A DNA stretch of 64,000 bases from Parachryseolinea silvisoli (lineage in GTDB: Bacteria > Bacteroidota > Bacteroidia > Cytophagales > Cyclobacteriaceae). Below, one piece after another: positions 53,216-61,135 of the stretch. Within the stretch, counting starts at the first letter, position 1. Each line of letters begins with the position of its first letter. The notes under the pieces were generated by a model that saw only the letters and a list, made by a program, of their open reading frames with translations, had not been told where the DNA came from and searched no databases. Where the stretch lies: positions 62,001 through 126,000 of the forward strand of contig NZ_JAIOAO010000008.1 in NCBI RefSeq assembly GCF_021190955.1, read 5' to 3'. The position numbers and the translations under genes were made by a program.

Positions 53216-56200
53216 TCAGAATCCGAGGTTTACGCCGACGGTAAATGTCTTTGCCGTGGGATAGCTATAGTGATCTATTCCCTGGCGATAAGAGTTTGCG
53301 CTTCCGTAGGAGCTTATTTCCGGGTCATACCAGGAGTAATCGGTAATTGTAATTAAGTTTTGCGCACTGACATAGACCTTGGCGCGCGACAGCCAGGTAA
53401 TATTTAACGCAGACACCGGCACGTTGTATCCCAGTTGAATGTTCTTAAAGCGCATGTACGAGCCATCCTCCACAAAGCGATCTGACATTTGCACTTTTAC
53501 ATCCTTATCCATCTTTGGATAGGCTGCCGTTGGATTTTGCTCCGTCCAGGTATTCTGGTATACATCGCGCGGCATATTCAGCCCCTGACCATAGTCATAC
53601 GCCTGGTTGATGCGACTGAGGTTGAGAATATCGTTACCCTGCGAACCCTGAATAAAAATTCCCAGCTCGAAATTCCGGAAGGCCATCGTTGAATTAAACC
53701 CGTAGATAAAATCAGGATTGGGGTCGCCGGTGATCCGTTTGTCGCCGATATCGTAGTTTTTACTATCATTATAGTCGTAGTATGTAGGGTTACCGTTGGC
53801 ATCGTAGCCACTTTCAACGTAGCCAAAGAAAACGCCCATGGGCTCGCCCTCCCGTAAAATATTGGTGACATCGTTCACCACGGCAATACCGATGACCTCG
53901 CCGTTTATATCTTTACCGCCGTACAGGCTCACAACCTTGTTGCGGTTAAAGGAAATGTTACCGGATACATCCCATTTGAAATTTCCCTCCAACACAACAG
54001 CGTTGGCACCAATTTCAACGCCTTTGTTCTGCACTTTACCAATATTCTGAATGGTATTGGAGTATCCTGTCGATGCCGGACGGGACACCGGATTGAGCAG
54101 GTCGCGGGTATTTTTGACATAGTAGTCGAGCGTAATGCCAATACGGTTCTGCAACAAGCCCAGGTCAATACCGATATTCGTCTGCGCTGTCGTTTCCCAC
54201 TTGAGTGGTCCTGCCTGGCGTGTGCCCGGCGCGTAGCTGGTAACAATAGCATCGTTGAATACGGTACGGCCAGACGTCAGCACGTTAAGCGTTTGGTAGG
54301 GCTCGATGGCCGTACTGCCGGTCTCACCATAGCCGGCGCGCAGCTTCAGGTCAGAGACCACGGCTACATCCTGCATAAACGGCTCTTCGCTGATGCGCCA
54401 GGCCAGGGATGCTGACGGGAAGTTACCCCACTTCTCGCCTTTGCTATAGCGCGACGAACCGTCTGTACGGAAACTGGCTGTGGCCAGATATTTACCCCGG
54501 AAGGAATAGTTTACACGTGCCAGGTACGAGGCCAATGTCCACTCCTGATAGGACGAGTTACTATTACCCTGTGCAGCAGACTGAATATCGTACGTTTCGG
54601 GCGTGTCACTGATGAAACCCGCACCGTTGGCGTTCAGCGATGTGGCCTGGTAGTTCTGGTAGGTAATGCCCGCCACGGCAGAAATGTTGTGGGGCCCGAA
54701 CTCCCTGGTATAGGTGACTGTGTTTTCATTCAATACAGTCGTTGTTTGCGCTGTCTGGATTTGTGCCGAGCCTGTCGAGTTCAAGAACTTTTTATTGCGG
54801 TAGATATCGGTACGGTCGTTTGTATTTTCGATGCCGCCCGAAATCTTAATGGCCAGGCCGGGAATCGGTGTATAGGTAACGGCACCGTTGGCCAATACTT
54901 TGTTGGAGCGGATGTGATCGTTTTCGTTTTCAATGAAATCCAGTGGGTTAACAATCACATTGGAAGCCCAGCTATATTGGCGCAAGTCGGTGAGGGCACC
55001 GGTTTCCGTACGCGCGGGCAATGTTGGATACGCCGTAAGGATCGATGAAATAAGGGAGGCGCCGCGATTGCCTCCGCCGGAGTTCTTGCGGTCAGAATCG
55101 ATGCGACTTAGAATAGCATTCAGATCGAACTTAAACTTTGAACTGACATCCGTCGTAACGTTGGCCCGGACGGAATTTCGCACGTAATTGCTTCCGCGGA
55201 TGATTCCTTCCTGGTCAAAGTTGCTACCCGACAGCAGAAAGCGAGTCTTATCCGTCCCACCCTTTACACTGATCGCATGGTTTTGAATCGGCGCGGTACG
55301 AAAGACCTCGTCTTGCCAGTCCGTTCCTTTACCAAAGGCGTCTACTTCCTCCTGCGTAAATTTCGGCGTAATGCCGTCGTTCAGGTCGCGCTGGCGAATC
55401 GTCGCCGCGTATTCATGCGCGTCCATCAAATCGAGCTTGTTACGGATCGATTGAAAACCATAGTAACCGTCATATTCCACGACGGTTTTACCCGCCTTAC
55501 CGCGTTTCGTCGTGATGAGCACCACACCGTTGGCACCACGTGATCCGTAGATTGCAGTAGCAGAAGCATCTTTCAGGATATCGATCGATTCAATGTCGGC
55601 GTTGTTGAGCAGCGTCGGGTTGCCCGAATACGGAAATCCATCTACTACATACAACGGCTCATTAGAACCGAATATCGAGTTCGCCCCCCGGACACGCACA
55701 CTGATGGCGCCGCCGGGCGCACCGGTGTTCGGCGAAATCTGCACTCCCGCCGCACGGCCGGAAAGCGACTGCATAACGTTGGTTGTCGGAAAGGCATTCA
55801 GTTCTTCGGATTTAACAGAAGCCACGGACCCTGTCAGGTCTGATTTCTTAACCTCACCATATCCCACCACCACGATTTCGTTTAGCGATGTAATATCCGA
55901 TTGCAGCGTCACGTCGATGCGCGTTTGTGTGCCTACGCTGATCTCTTGTTGCGTAAAACCGATAAAAGAGAAGATCAATACGGCCGTCTCGTCGGGCACT
56001 GTCAGGGAATATTTCCCCTCCGCGTCCGTCGTCGTCCCGGTGGCGGTTCCTTTCAGGAGTACGTTCACACCAGGCAGGGCTGTACCGACGTCATCCATGA
56101 CCACACCCGTCACGGTCACTGCCCCGACTGGCCGCGCCATTTTTTCAGGCAACGCTTCCACGGGAATCGCATTGATGCGGCTGCGCGTCAGAATGATTTG

Positions 56201-56536
56201 GTTTCCGTCGGCCTCATAGGCAATGTGGCGCGGCGCCAGGATCTTTTCCAGAACATCGGCCAGCCTTTCATCCGTTACGTGCAGCGAGATGCGCTCAGAA
56301 GATGCAATGAGGTTAGATTGATAGAGGAATTTTGCCTGGGTGGCCTCCTCCAGCGTTTCGAGGGCTTTGCGAAGCGTGACCTCCTTCAATTCCACGCTGA
56401 TCTTCGTGTCCAGCACTTGGGCAACCGTTTCGTGCGCCTGCGCTACACTAATAAAAAGAAGGGTGGCAAAGAGATGAACGAGGGAGACCTTCATAATGAA
56501 CAATACATGTCCACGAACCTGTAGTTCTTTTTTCAT
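53216..56536 (-). CDS. SusC/RagA TonB-dependent transporter with STN signalling domain (locus 2)
   Basis: This 1106-residue outer-membrane transporter has a signal sequence (VLFIMKVSLVHLFATLLFISVAQA) and an STN domain (about 45-110; KISVELKEVTLRKALETLEEATQAKFLYQS) for contact with a FecR anti-sigma factor. A carboxypeptidase-regulatory-like domain follows (VTVTGVVMDDVGTALPGVNVLLKG, about 140-215). The plug carries the hallmark IESIDILKDASATAIYGSRGANGVVLITTKRGK, and the barrel ends YTVGVNLGF-like. The longer start at 56536 fits STN-type SusC proteins; an alternative ATG is at 56494. The STN domain, absent from SusC 1, matches the FecR gene just upstream, so this transporter should induce its own operon on substrate binding. 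Confidence 0.95.
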   Translation of the reverse strand: MKKELQVRGHVLFIMKVSLVHLFATLLFISVAQAHETVAQVLDTKISVELKEVTLRKALETLEEATQAKFLYQSNLIASSERISLHVTDERLADVLEKILAPRHIAYEADGNQIILTRSRINAIPVEALPEKMARPVGAVTVTGVVMDDVGTALPGVNVLLKGTATGTTTDAEGKYSLTVPDETAVLIFSFIGFTQQEISVGTQTRIDVTLQSDITSLNEIVVVGYGEVKKSDLTGSVASVKSEELNAFPTTNVMQSLSGRAAGVQISPNTGAPGGAISVRVRGANSIFGSNEPLYVVDGFPYSGNPTLLNNADIESIDILKDASATAIYGSRGANGVVLITTKRGKAGKTVVEYDGYYGFQSIRNKLDLMDAHEYAATIRQRDLNDGITPKFTQEEVDAFGKGTDWQDEVFRTAPIQNHAISVKGGTDKTRFLLSGSNFDQEGIIRGSNYVRNSVRANVTTDVSSKFKFDLNAILSRIDSDRKNSGGGNRGASLISSILTAYPTLPARTETGALTDLRQYSWASNVIVNPLDFIENENDHIRSNKVLANGAVTYTPIPGLAIKISGGIENTNDRTDIYRNKKFLNSTGSAQIQTAQTTTVLNENTVTYTREFGPHNISAVAGITYQNYQATSLNANGAGFISDTPETYDIQSAAQGNSNSSYQEWTLASYLARVNYSFRGKYLATASFRTDGSSRYSKGEKWGNFPSASLAWRISEEPFMQDVAVVSDLKLRAGYGETGSTAIEPYQTLNVLTSGRTVFNDAIVTSYAPGTRQAGPLKWETTAQTNIGIDLGLLQNRIGITLDYYVKNTRDLLNPVSRPASTGYSNTIQNIGKVQNKGVEIGANAVVLEGNFKWDVSGNISFNRNKVVSLYGGKDINGEVIGIAVVNDVTNILREGEPMGVFFGYVESGYDANGNPTYYDYNDSKNYDIGDKRITGDPNPDFIYGFNSTMAFRNFELGIFIQGSQGNDILNLSRINQAYDYGQGLNMPRDVYQNTWTEQNPTAAYPKMDKDVKVQMSDRFVEDGSYMRFKNIQLGYNVPVSALNITWLSRAKVYVSAQNLITITDYSWYDPEISSYGSANSYRQGIDHYSYPTAKTFTVGVNLGF

Positions 56537-56728
56537 ACTTTTGAAATGTTTTGTCTTGATGTGTTGAAGCGGATAGACAAACGCCTCTTTTCGTCCTTGG
56601 CGGGACGAGAGGGCATTCCAGACCGGCGGTGTTGGCGCACTGCCGGTCTCTGTATTTTAGGGGTTATGGCGTATTTCTCTGCATAGTCGTTAGTCTTTAG
56701 GGTTGGGGTATGTTTTGTGTTGTCAAGA

Positions 56729-56757
56729 TTTCGCTCTCACACTCGCTCACGCACTGT
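56729..56757 (-). repeat. Single arm of the dispersed repeat after fecR
   Basis: Read on the minus strand just past the FecR stop (56759-56761), the sequence is ACAGTGCGTGAGCGAGTGTGAGAGCGAA (split here: ACAGTGCGTGAGC, GAGTGTGAGAGCGAA). It differs from the hairpin arms by short indels. The rest of the 222-base gap to the SusC 2 start (56537-56758) holds no gene. Confidence 0.55.
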
Positions 56758-56758
56758 C

Positions 56759-57829
56759 TCACGGGGTGCAGCCTTTACTCGTGATGACAATATGGGAGTC
56801 GATCACTTCGTATGTACCCTGAATGCCCTTGCAAATCAGCTTCAGCTTATCGTAGAGCGGCACGTCGGTCAGCGTAGCGTGGATCGAACAGTCGGCCAGA
56901 ACCTCCTCGTCATATACTATCTGGATACCATAGGCCTTTTCCAACGTTTCGAACACCTCGCGCACCGGCACATCGTTAAACTCAAAGCTATAGCTGGCAA
57001 AGGGCTGCAACACGGCAGGCTGCTCCACCAGGGATTTCGTCAACTTCTTCCCGGCGCGTTCATATACTACTTGTTGGTTGGGCATCAGCACGACCGCCTC
57101 TTGTTCAGCAGCGGTAGCCACTTTCGACACCGACACACGTCCGGTCTTTACCTGCACGGTAGTACGCCCCTCACGCTCAAAGCTCCGCACGCGGAAGCTC
57201 GTACCCAGCACGCGGGTCACCAGCTCCCGCGCATGCACCAGGAATGGCCGGCGAGCGTCCTTCTTTACTTCAAAAAAGGCTTCCCCCGTCAGGTATACAT
57301 GGCGGGTATGCGGCTCAAAATGCGCCGGGTATTGCAATACGCTGTGCGGCTGCAGCACCACCGAGCTGCCGTCCTCCAGCACAATCGTCTTGGCCAGGTC
57401 GCCGTCATTGCTGCGTCGCTCCAACCCCGCCGGTACTTGTACGACCACCTCGCCGGGCGCAGCGTCAAACGGCGCCCGCCACAACAACCACAGTCCACCA
57501 AACAGCACCAGCAGGATCGCGGCCTTGCTATACCAGTGTTGCCAGGGTCGTAGCGGCACCGGCTGCTCATCGGGCAGCACCAGCGTCGTCTTAATTTTCT
57601 GCCACACGTCCTGCTGCCTGGCGGCATCCGGAATGTGCTGCGGCTCTTCGACCACCGCCAGGATCATCATGCGCGCCTCTTCAATCTCCTCTACCCTCGA
57701 TGGATTGGCCCGGATCCAGCTCTTCCAGAAAATGTCCCGCGAAGAGCCCGGATGCGGATGGCGTACCCACCTTATAAAATCATCGTCGGCAGCAAAGTCT
57801 TCCGCCGCAAAGTCAACATAGTTCTTCAT
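56759..57829 (-). CDS. FecR family anti-sigma factor
   Basis: The 356-residue inner-membrane protein has an N-terminal cytosolic anti-sigma part (about 1-90; FIRWVRHPHPGSSRDIFWKSWIRANP), one membrane helix (AAILLVLFGGLWLLW, about 95-112), a FecR domain (about 120-225; KTIVLEDGSSVVLQPHSVLQYP and VLGTSFRVRSFE) and a C-terminal DUF4974 domain (about 280-350; VPVREVFETLEKAYGIQIVYDEEVLADCSIHATLTDVPLYDKLKLICKGI) that resembles STN. It should hold an ECF sigma factor until SusC 2 signals. It lies directly before SusC 2 in transcription order. The sigma gene is not immediately upstream but 1.6 kb away. Confidence 0.93.
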   Translation of the reverse strand: MKNYVDFAAEDFAADDDFIRWVRHPHPGSSRDIFWKSWIRANPSRVEEIEEARMMILAVVEEPQHIPDAARQQDVWQKIKTTLVLPDEQPVPLRPWQHWYSKAAILLVLFGGLWLLWRAPFDAAPGEVVVQVPAGLERRSNDGDLAKTIVLEDGSSVVLQPHSVLQYPAHFEPHTRHVYLTGEAFFEVKKDARRPFLVHARELVTRVLGTSFRVRSFEREGRTTVQVKTGRVSVSKVATAAEQEAVVLMPNQQVVYERAGKKLTKSLVEQPAVLQPFASYSFEFNDVPVREVFETLEKAYGIQIVYDEEVLADCSIHATLTDVPLYDKLKLICKGIQGTYEVIDSHIVITSKGCTP

Positions 57830-58133
57830 ATCGGATACAAGAGGGTTTTCGCTACTTCAAACGTTATACTAGCTTAAAGCAACGTTTTCGGGATTTAACT
57901 CACTTTTCGAAAAGAAAATTTCGAAGACATGCCAACGAACTTGAAATGACCAGCATTTTCGAGGTCTTTTCAGAGATCAACGTTCGGGTCCCGGCGGCTC
58001 GCCCGGGCTTGAGTAAGGGTCGCGACAAAGTCGGAGTCGGTTGTTAATCCTGCACAGCACCCCGTTTGTCCGCCACACAAATCCTTGTCGCGTCCAAACC
58101 GGTACATATTGAAAATGACTTTACAAATTTACT
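57830..58133. other. Divergent promoter region of fecR and the NTF2-like gene
   Basis: No gene is seen in these 304 bases. A 12-bp perfect palindrome, CTTTTCGAAAAG, lies at 57903-57914 and may be a regulator or sigma-related site on the fecR side. The FecR-SusC promoter should be here but cannot be assigned by eye. Confidence 0.4.
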
Positions 58134-58568
58134 ATGACCAAAACACTCCTTTCACTGGTTCTATTGGCCTTCGCCATCACCACCTTCGCACAGTCTGCCG
58201 ACGAGACTGCCATTAAAAGCGTGATTACCAGCGCCTATATCGAAGGCATCCAAAATCGCGGCAGCATAGAGAACATTCGCAAGGGCTTTCACCCGTCGTT
58301 TACGATGCTACGGGTGGTTGATAACAACGTCAAGCCCCTACTCCTCGAAGAGTGGATCACAAACCTGGAAAAAGCCAAAAAAGACAACCCGGCCGCGCCG
58401 CCTCGTACGGAAGGTAAGTTTATCAGCGTTGACGTTACCGGCACAGCCGCCGTGGCGAAACTTGAGCTTACGCGGGAGGGCAAAAAGACCTTTACAGACT
58501 ACCTGGTTCTGGCAAAATTTACAGAAGGCTGGCGGATCATCAGCAAAAGCTTCTATCGCTATCCGTAA
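58134..58568 (+). CDS. Exported NTF2-like/lumazine-binding-type small protein
   Basis: The 144-residue protein has a signal peptide (MTKTLLSLVLLAFAITTFAQ) and a single cone-shaped NTF2-like domain of the Lumazine_bd_2 group. Typical blocks are ETAIKSVITSAYIEGIQNRGSIENIRKGFHPSFTMLRV, LEEWITNLEKAKK, GTAAVAKLEL and FTDYLVLAKFTEGWRIISKSFYRYP. Such proteins are common in Bacteroidota, act in the periplasm and have no assigned reaction; the fold can bind small hydrophobic ligands. It lies on the plus strand between the minus-strand sigma and FecR genes. A terminator-like hairpin follows 20 bases after the stop. Confidence 0.85.
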   Translation: MTKTLLSLVLLAFAITTFAQSADETAIKSVITSAYIEGIQNRGSIENIRKGFHPSFTMLRVVDNNVKPLLLEEWITNLEKAKKDNPAAPPRTEGKFISVDVTGTAAVAKLELTREGKKTFTDYLVLAKFTEGWRIISKSFYRYP

Positions 58569-58588
58569 GCCGAACGACTTCCATCAGT

Positions 58589-58614
58589 GACTAAAAAAAT
58601 TCCCTTTTTTAGTC
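58589..58614 (+). terminator. Terminator after the NTF2-like gene
   Basis: GACTAAAAAA (58589-58598) pairs with TTTTTTAGTC (58605-58614) around a 6-base loop. The stem is AU-rich, with the T run inside the second arm. Confidence 0.55.
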
Positions 58615-58680
58615 GCCCTTCACCGGTAATTGTATAGAATGGGGTCGTCCTTGCACAGATGAGGATGGCCCGTTCTTTTT

Positions 58681-58686
58681 AGGAGG
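58681..58686 (+). promoter_or_regulatory. Consensus Shine-Dalgarno site before the hypothetical secreted protein
   Basis: AGGAGG lies 6 bases before the ATG at 58693. Strong Shine-Dalgarno sites are rare in Bacteroidota and absent from most genes here. It fixes the start and makes this gene stand out. Confidence 0.6.
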
Positions 58687-58692
58687 AATGGT

Positions 58693-59376
58693 ATGACGCA
58701 TGCTTTTAACTATCTTACCGCGATACTCTTGTGCCTTACGGGTATCCTCGGCGTACAAGCCCAAAGCACGTACCTGCTGCGCTATGAACACCAGGAATCG
58801 CGCCGCGCGGATAAGTCAACCTTGTTCTTCTACCTGGAGGAGCTTCCAGTGGGTACGACACACAACCAGCCCAGCCTGGTAACATTAGAAGATGCTCAAT
58901 ACAGGCTATATTACATTCGGCTACGCGAACCATCTGCCTCTTCCTATTTTGGGTGTGACAAATACCACGACCAGGCCGCGGGCGAAGAGCTTAGCGTCCG
59001 TGGCCTTCTCTCTGATTCGGTCCTGTTGACCTATGAACAAAAACAACAAGCTATTGAAGCACAATCCCTCGGCCTGCTGAGCAACCGCAGCCGGGCCAAC
59101 ACCGTCCTCACCGTAGACATAGATGAACAGACCCAGGTAAAAATGGTCAAGATCAACTTCGACCTCTGCACCTGCAAAGTAAGCCACGCGTCATTCTCAA
59201 GTGTATCCGATACATTGGCTATGCCACGCAAGATTTTGCAGACCGGAATATTCTCAGAAGCAGAAAAAACTTATTGGAAGAATCACGTATACTACGTGCT
59301 GGACAATGCGCTTGTTCAACATTGCCTGCCCCTGCCCGACAAATTCGTGAAAGCTTATCAGGTGGACCGGAACTAG
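58693..59376 (+). CDS. Hypothetical secreted protein
   Basis: I do not recognise the family. The 227-residue protein has a signal peptide (LTAILLCLTGILGVQAQ) and a mature part with beta-strand-like character (YLLRYEHQESRRADKSTLFFYLEEL). Its cysteines are in YFGCDKYHD, DLCTCKV and QHCLPLP; the CTC pair could form a disulfide. No repeat, membrane segment or T9SS tail is visible. It follows the NTF2-like gene but is separated from it by a hairpin, and it is convergent with the sigma factor gene, with 13 bases between the stops. It has a consensus Shine-Dalgarno site. Confidence 0.7.
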   Translation: MTHAFNYLTAILLCLTGILGVQAQSTYLLRYEHQESRRADKSTLFFYLEELPVGTTHNQPSLVTLEDAQYRLYYIRLREPSASSYFGCDKYHDQAAGEELSVRGLLSDSVLLTYEQKQQAIEAQSLGLLSNRSRANTVLTVDIDEQTQVKMVKINFDLCTCKVSHASFSSVSDTLAMPRKILQTGIFSEAEKTYWKNHVYYVLDNALVQHCLPLPDKFVKAYQVDRN

Positions 59377-59389
59377 AAGGCAATACTTG

Positions 59390-59983
59390 TCAAAACCAAC
59401 ATAACACGAAAAACGACAACACGTACTTCACATACTGCCGCAACTGCGTTAGTCCGCGTTGCACCAGGTTGCGTGCCGATTGCTCGTTCACATTCAGCAC
59501 CGCGGCAATCTCTTCAAAATCCATTTCATCGTAGAACCGCAGTACCATGGCTTCGTATTGCCGGGGAGAGAGATCGTTCAATAACTTGCGAAGCCGGTGT
59601 ACGCGCTGATGACCGCTCTCTTCCTCAATCAGCTTTTGCTCCGACGAAGGTGTAGGTGTCAACCATACATCTTCAATCACAAAATCATCGAGGGTAAAGA
59701 AAGCTTTGCGCGATTCATTGCGCAATAGCTTGCGCCGCAACGAGCGGTATAAATAAAACCGCACCGATGTCGTGGGGGACAGCTTTTCCCGGAAGCGCCA
59801 CAGGTCTACGAATAAATCGTGAATGGCATCTTCCAATACCGCGTTCACGCCGCCGATCTTGCGCCCATAGTTGTACAACAATTTAAAATAACGGTCGTAC
59901 AGTGCTGCAAAAGCTTGCTGGTCACTTTGCCGTAGGGCTTCCCATAGCTGCAGCTCGGTCTGGATATCGGCTTGTTTCTGCAT
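59390..59983 (-). CDS. ECF-type RNA polymerase sigma factor
   Basis: The 197-residue protein has sigma region 2 (about 30-100; FAALYDRYFKLLYNYGRKIGG and LEDAIHDLFVDLWRFRE) and region 4 (about 130-185; LSPRQYEAMVLRFYDEMDFEEIAAVLNVNEQSARNLVQRGLTQLRQ), with no region 1.1 or 3, as in extracytoplasmic-function sigma factors. The ATG at 59983 (MQKQADIQTEL) is chosen over a TTG at 60004. It is the likely partner of the FecR protein encoded 1.6 kb away on the same strand, a set that controls SusCD locus 2. Two plus-strand genes lie between them, which is unusual. Confidence 0.92.
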   Translation of the reverse strand: MQKQADIQTELQLWEALRQSDQQAFAALYDRYFKLLYNYGRKIGGVNAVLEDAIHDLFVDLWRFREKLSPTTSVRFYLYRSLRRKLLRNESRKAFFTLDDFVIEDVWLTPTPSSEQKLIEEESGHQRVHRLRKLLNDLSPRQYEAMVLRFYDEMDFEEIAAVLNVNEQSARNLVQRGLTQLRQYVKYVLSFFVLCWF

Positions 59984-60366
59984 GTGCGGGGTTAATGCGG
60001 TCAAGTAACATAATAATTTACAAAAGGCAAAATTCGTGCACTAAATCGATTGAATTGCCGCTGCAACGAGCGGATCGGCCATTCGTCGTTGCGCTGAGCC
60101 GGGTGCGTTTTTGACGTTGGTAAACCGATTTTCCACACGTATTTCCGCGCATCTGTGCCGGCCGGCAAGCGCATAAACTTTATCCGCCTGCCTTCAACCT
60201 TTACCCCCCACGACGCATGGCCACCTCCCAAAAGGATGTATCGCCCGGGCGCCCATCGCCGGGTGTCTAAGAAGAATACTTCCGAAAACGTAAATTTTTA
60301 TCCGTTAAACGTAAACGCGCACATCGCCGTTTCCCGAACTTTCTTATCTATATACTGCACCTGCTG
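59984..60366. other. Intergenic region upstream of the sigma factor gene
   Basis: These 383 bases lie between the sigma factor start and the end of the phosphopantetheinyl transferase gene, both on the minus strand. I see no gene and no clear promoter box. A weak inverted repeat (GCAACGA...TCGTTGC, near 60064-60092) is the only structure noted. Confidence 0.4.
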
Positions 60367-60993
60367 CTATACCACGAGATCCTTGAAGCGTACCGTTTGT
60401 ACGGGTACACGGGTACTGACACACACCGTATAACCTTGCCACGCCAGTGGCAAAAGGTGCCAGGGTTGTGGCTCTTCGCCGATTGTAGCTTGCAGGCCGT
60501 GCAACGCAACGGACGATAAGGGTAATTGCAAGCCGCGACCATCGGCCTTTAGCACACTCTCCTTTTGCGTCCATCGGTGCAACAAGGCTTCCGAAGGACA
60601 GGCGGCGGTAACTACCGCACCCCACTCCTGCTGCGAGAAGGCTTGCTGATAGGCCGGCCAGGCAAGCGGGCGCAGGTGCTCGATGTCGATGCCCACGGGA
60701 CCGTGCCGCAATGCAGCGCATATAATCAGATCGTGGCTGTGCGATAAGCTGAAGGCAGGTGCCGCGGGTATATAAGGCCTCCCATAAAGACTGGTGCGAA
60801 TATCGGCTACTGTGACGGGCACCTGCAGGTCTTGCAAGACCTGCAGGATCAACCATCGGCCGAGCACGTGGCGCGCATAGTGCGAAGGCTCAACGGCCGG
60901 CTGTAACGGCCCGGGCAAACCCAAACGCTGCGCCAGCGTTTGAATGGCTTCGGGTGACGTCGAAGTGCGGTTTACGCAAGCCACGGTAAGCAT
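60367..60993 (-). CDS. 4'-phosphopantetheinyl transferase (Sfp type)
   Basis: The 208-residue cytosolic enzyme transfers the phosphopantetheine arm from CoA to a serine on carrier domains. Family motifs are all present: RPYIPAAPAFSLSHSHDLI, the magnesium-binding GIDIEH (about 100-105), and WTQKESVLKADGRGL (about 142-156). The second half carries the usual beta-rich end (TVCVSTRVPVQTVRFK). The length fits the Sfp/Gsp group, which serves polyketide and non-ribosomal peptide synthases. It diverges from a type I polyketide synthase gene 142 bases away, its probable client. The ATG at 60993 is the natural start. Confidence 0.93.
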   Translation of the reverse strand: MLTVACVNRTSTSPEAIQTLAQRLGLPGPLQPAVEPSHYARHVLGRWLILQVLQDLQVPVTVADIRTSLYGRPYIPAAPAFSLSHSHDLIICAALRHGPVGIDIEHLRPLAWPAYQQAFSQQEWGAVVTAACPSEALLHRWTQKESVLKADGRGLQLPLSSVALHGLQATIGEEPQPWHLLPLAWQGYTVCVSTRVPVQTVRFKDLVV

Positions 60994-61135
60994 GATCCGT
61001 AACGATATATAGTGTATTTCTTATGACAGTAAGGTATATCCAATGGCACTAGAATGGTGATTTAGTTTAACGATCAGAGCGCAACGCAGTTGTTAATAAA
61101 GGCCCCCTCAACACCCATTAACAAACTTCGTCTGT
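60994..61135. promoter_or_regulatory. Divergent promoter region of the transferase and polyketide synthase genes
   Basis: The 142 bases are AT-rich with several TATA-like stretches (GATATATAG, GGTATATCC), but no perfect TAnnTTTG box is visible on either strand. Shared control of the two genes is likely from their arrangement. Confidence 0.4.
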
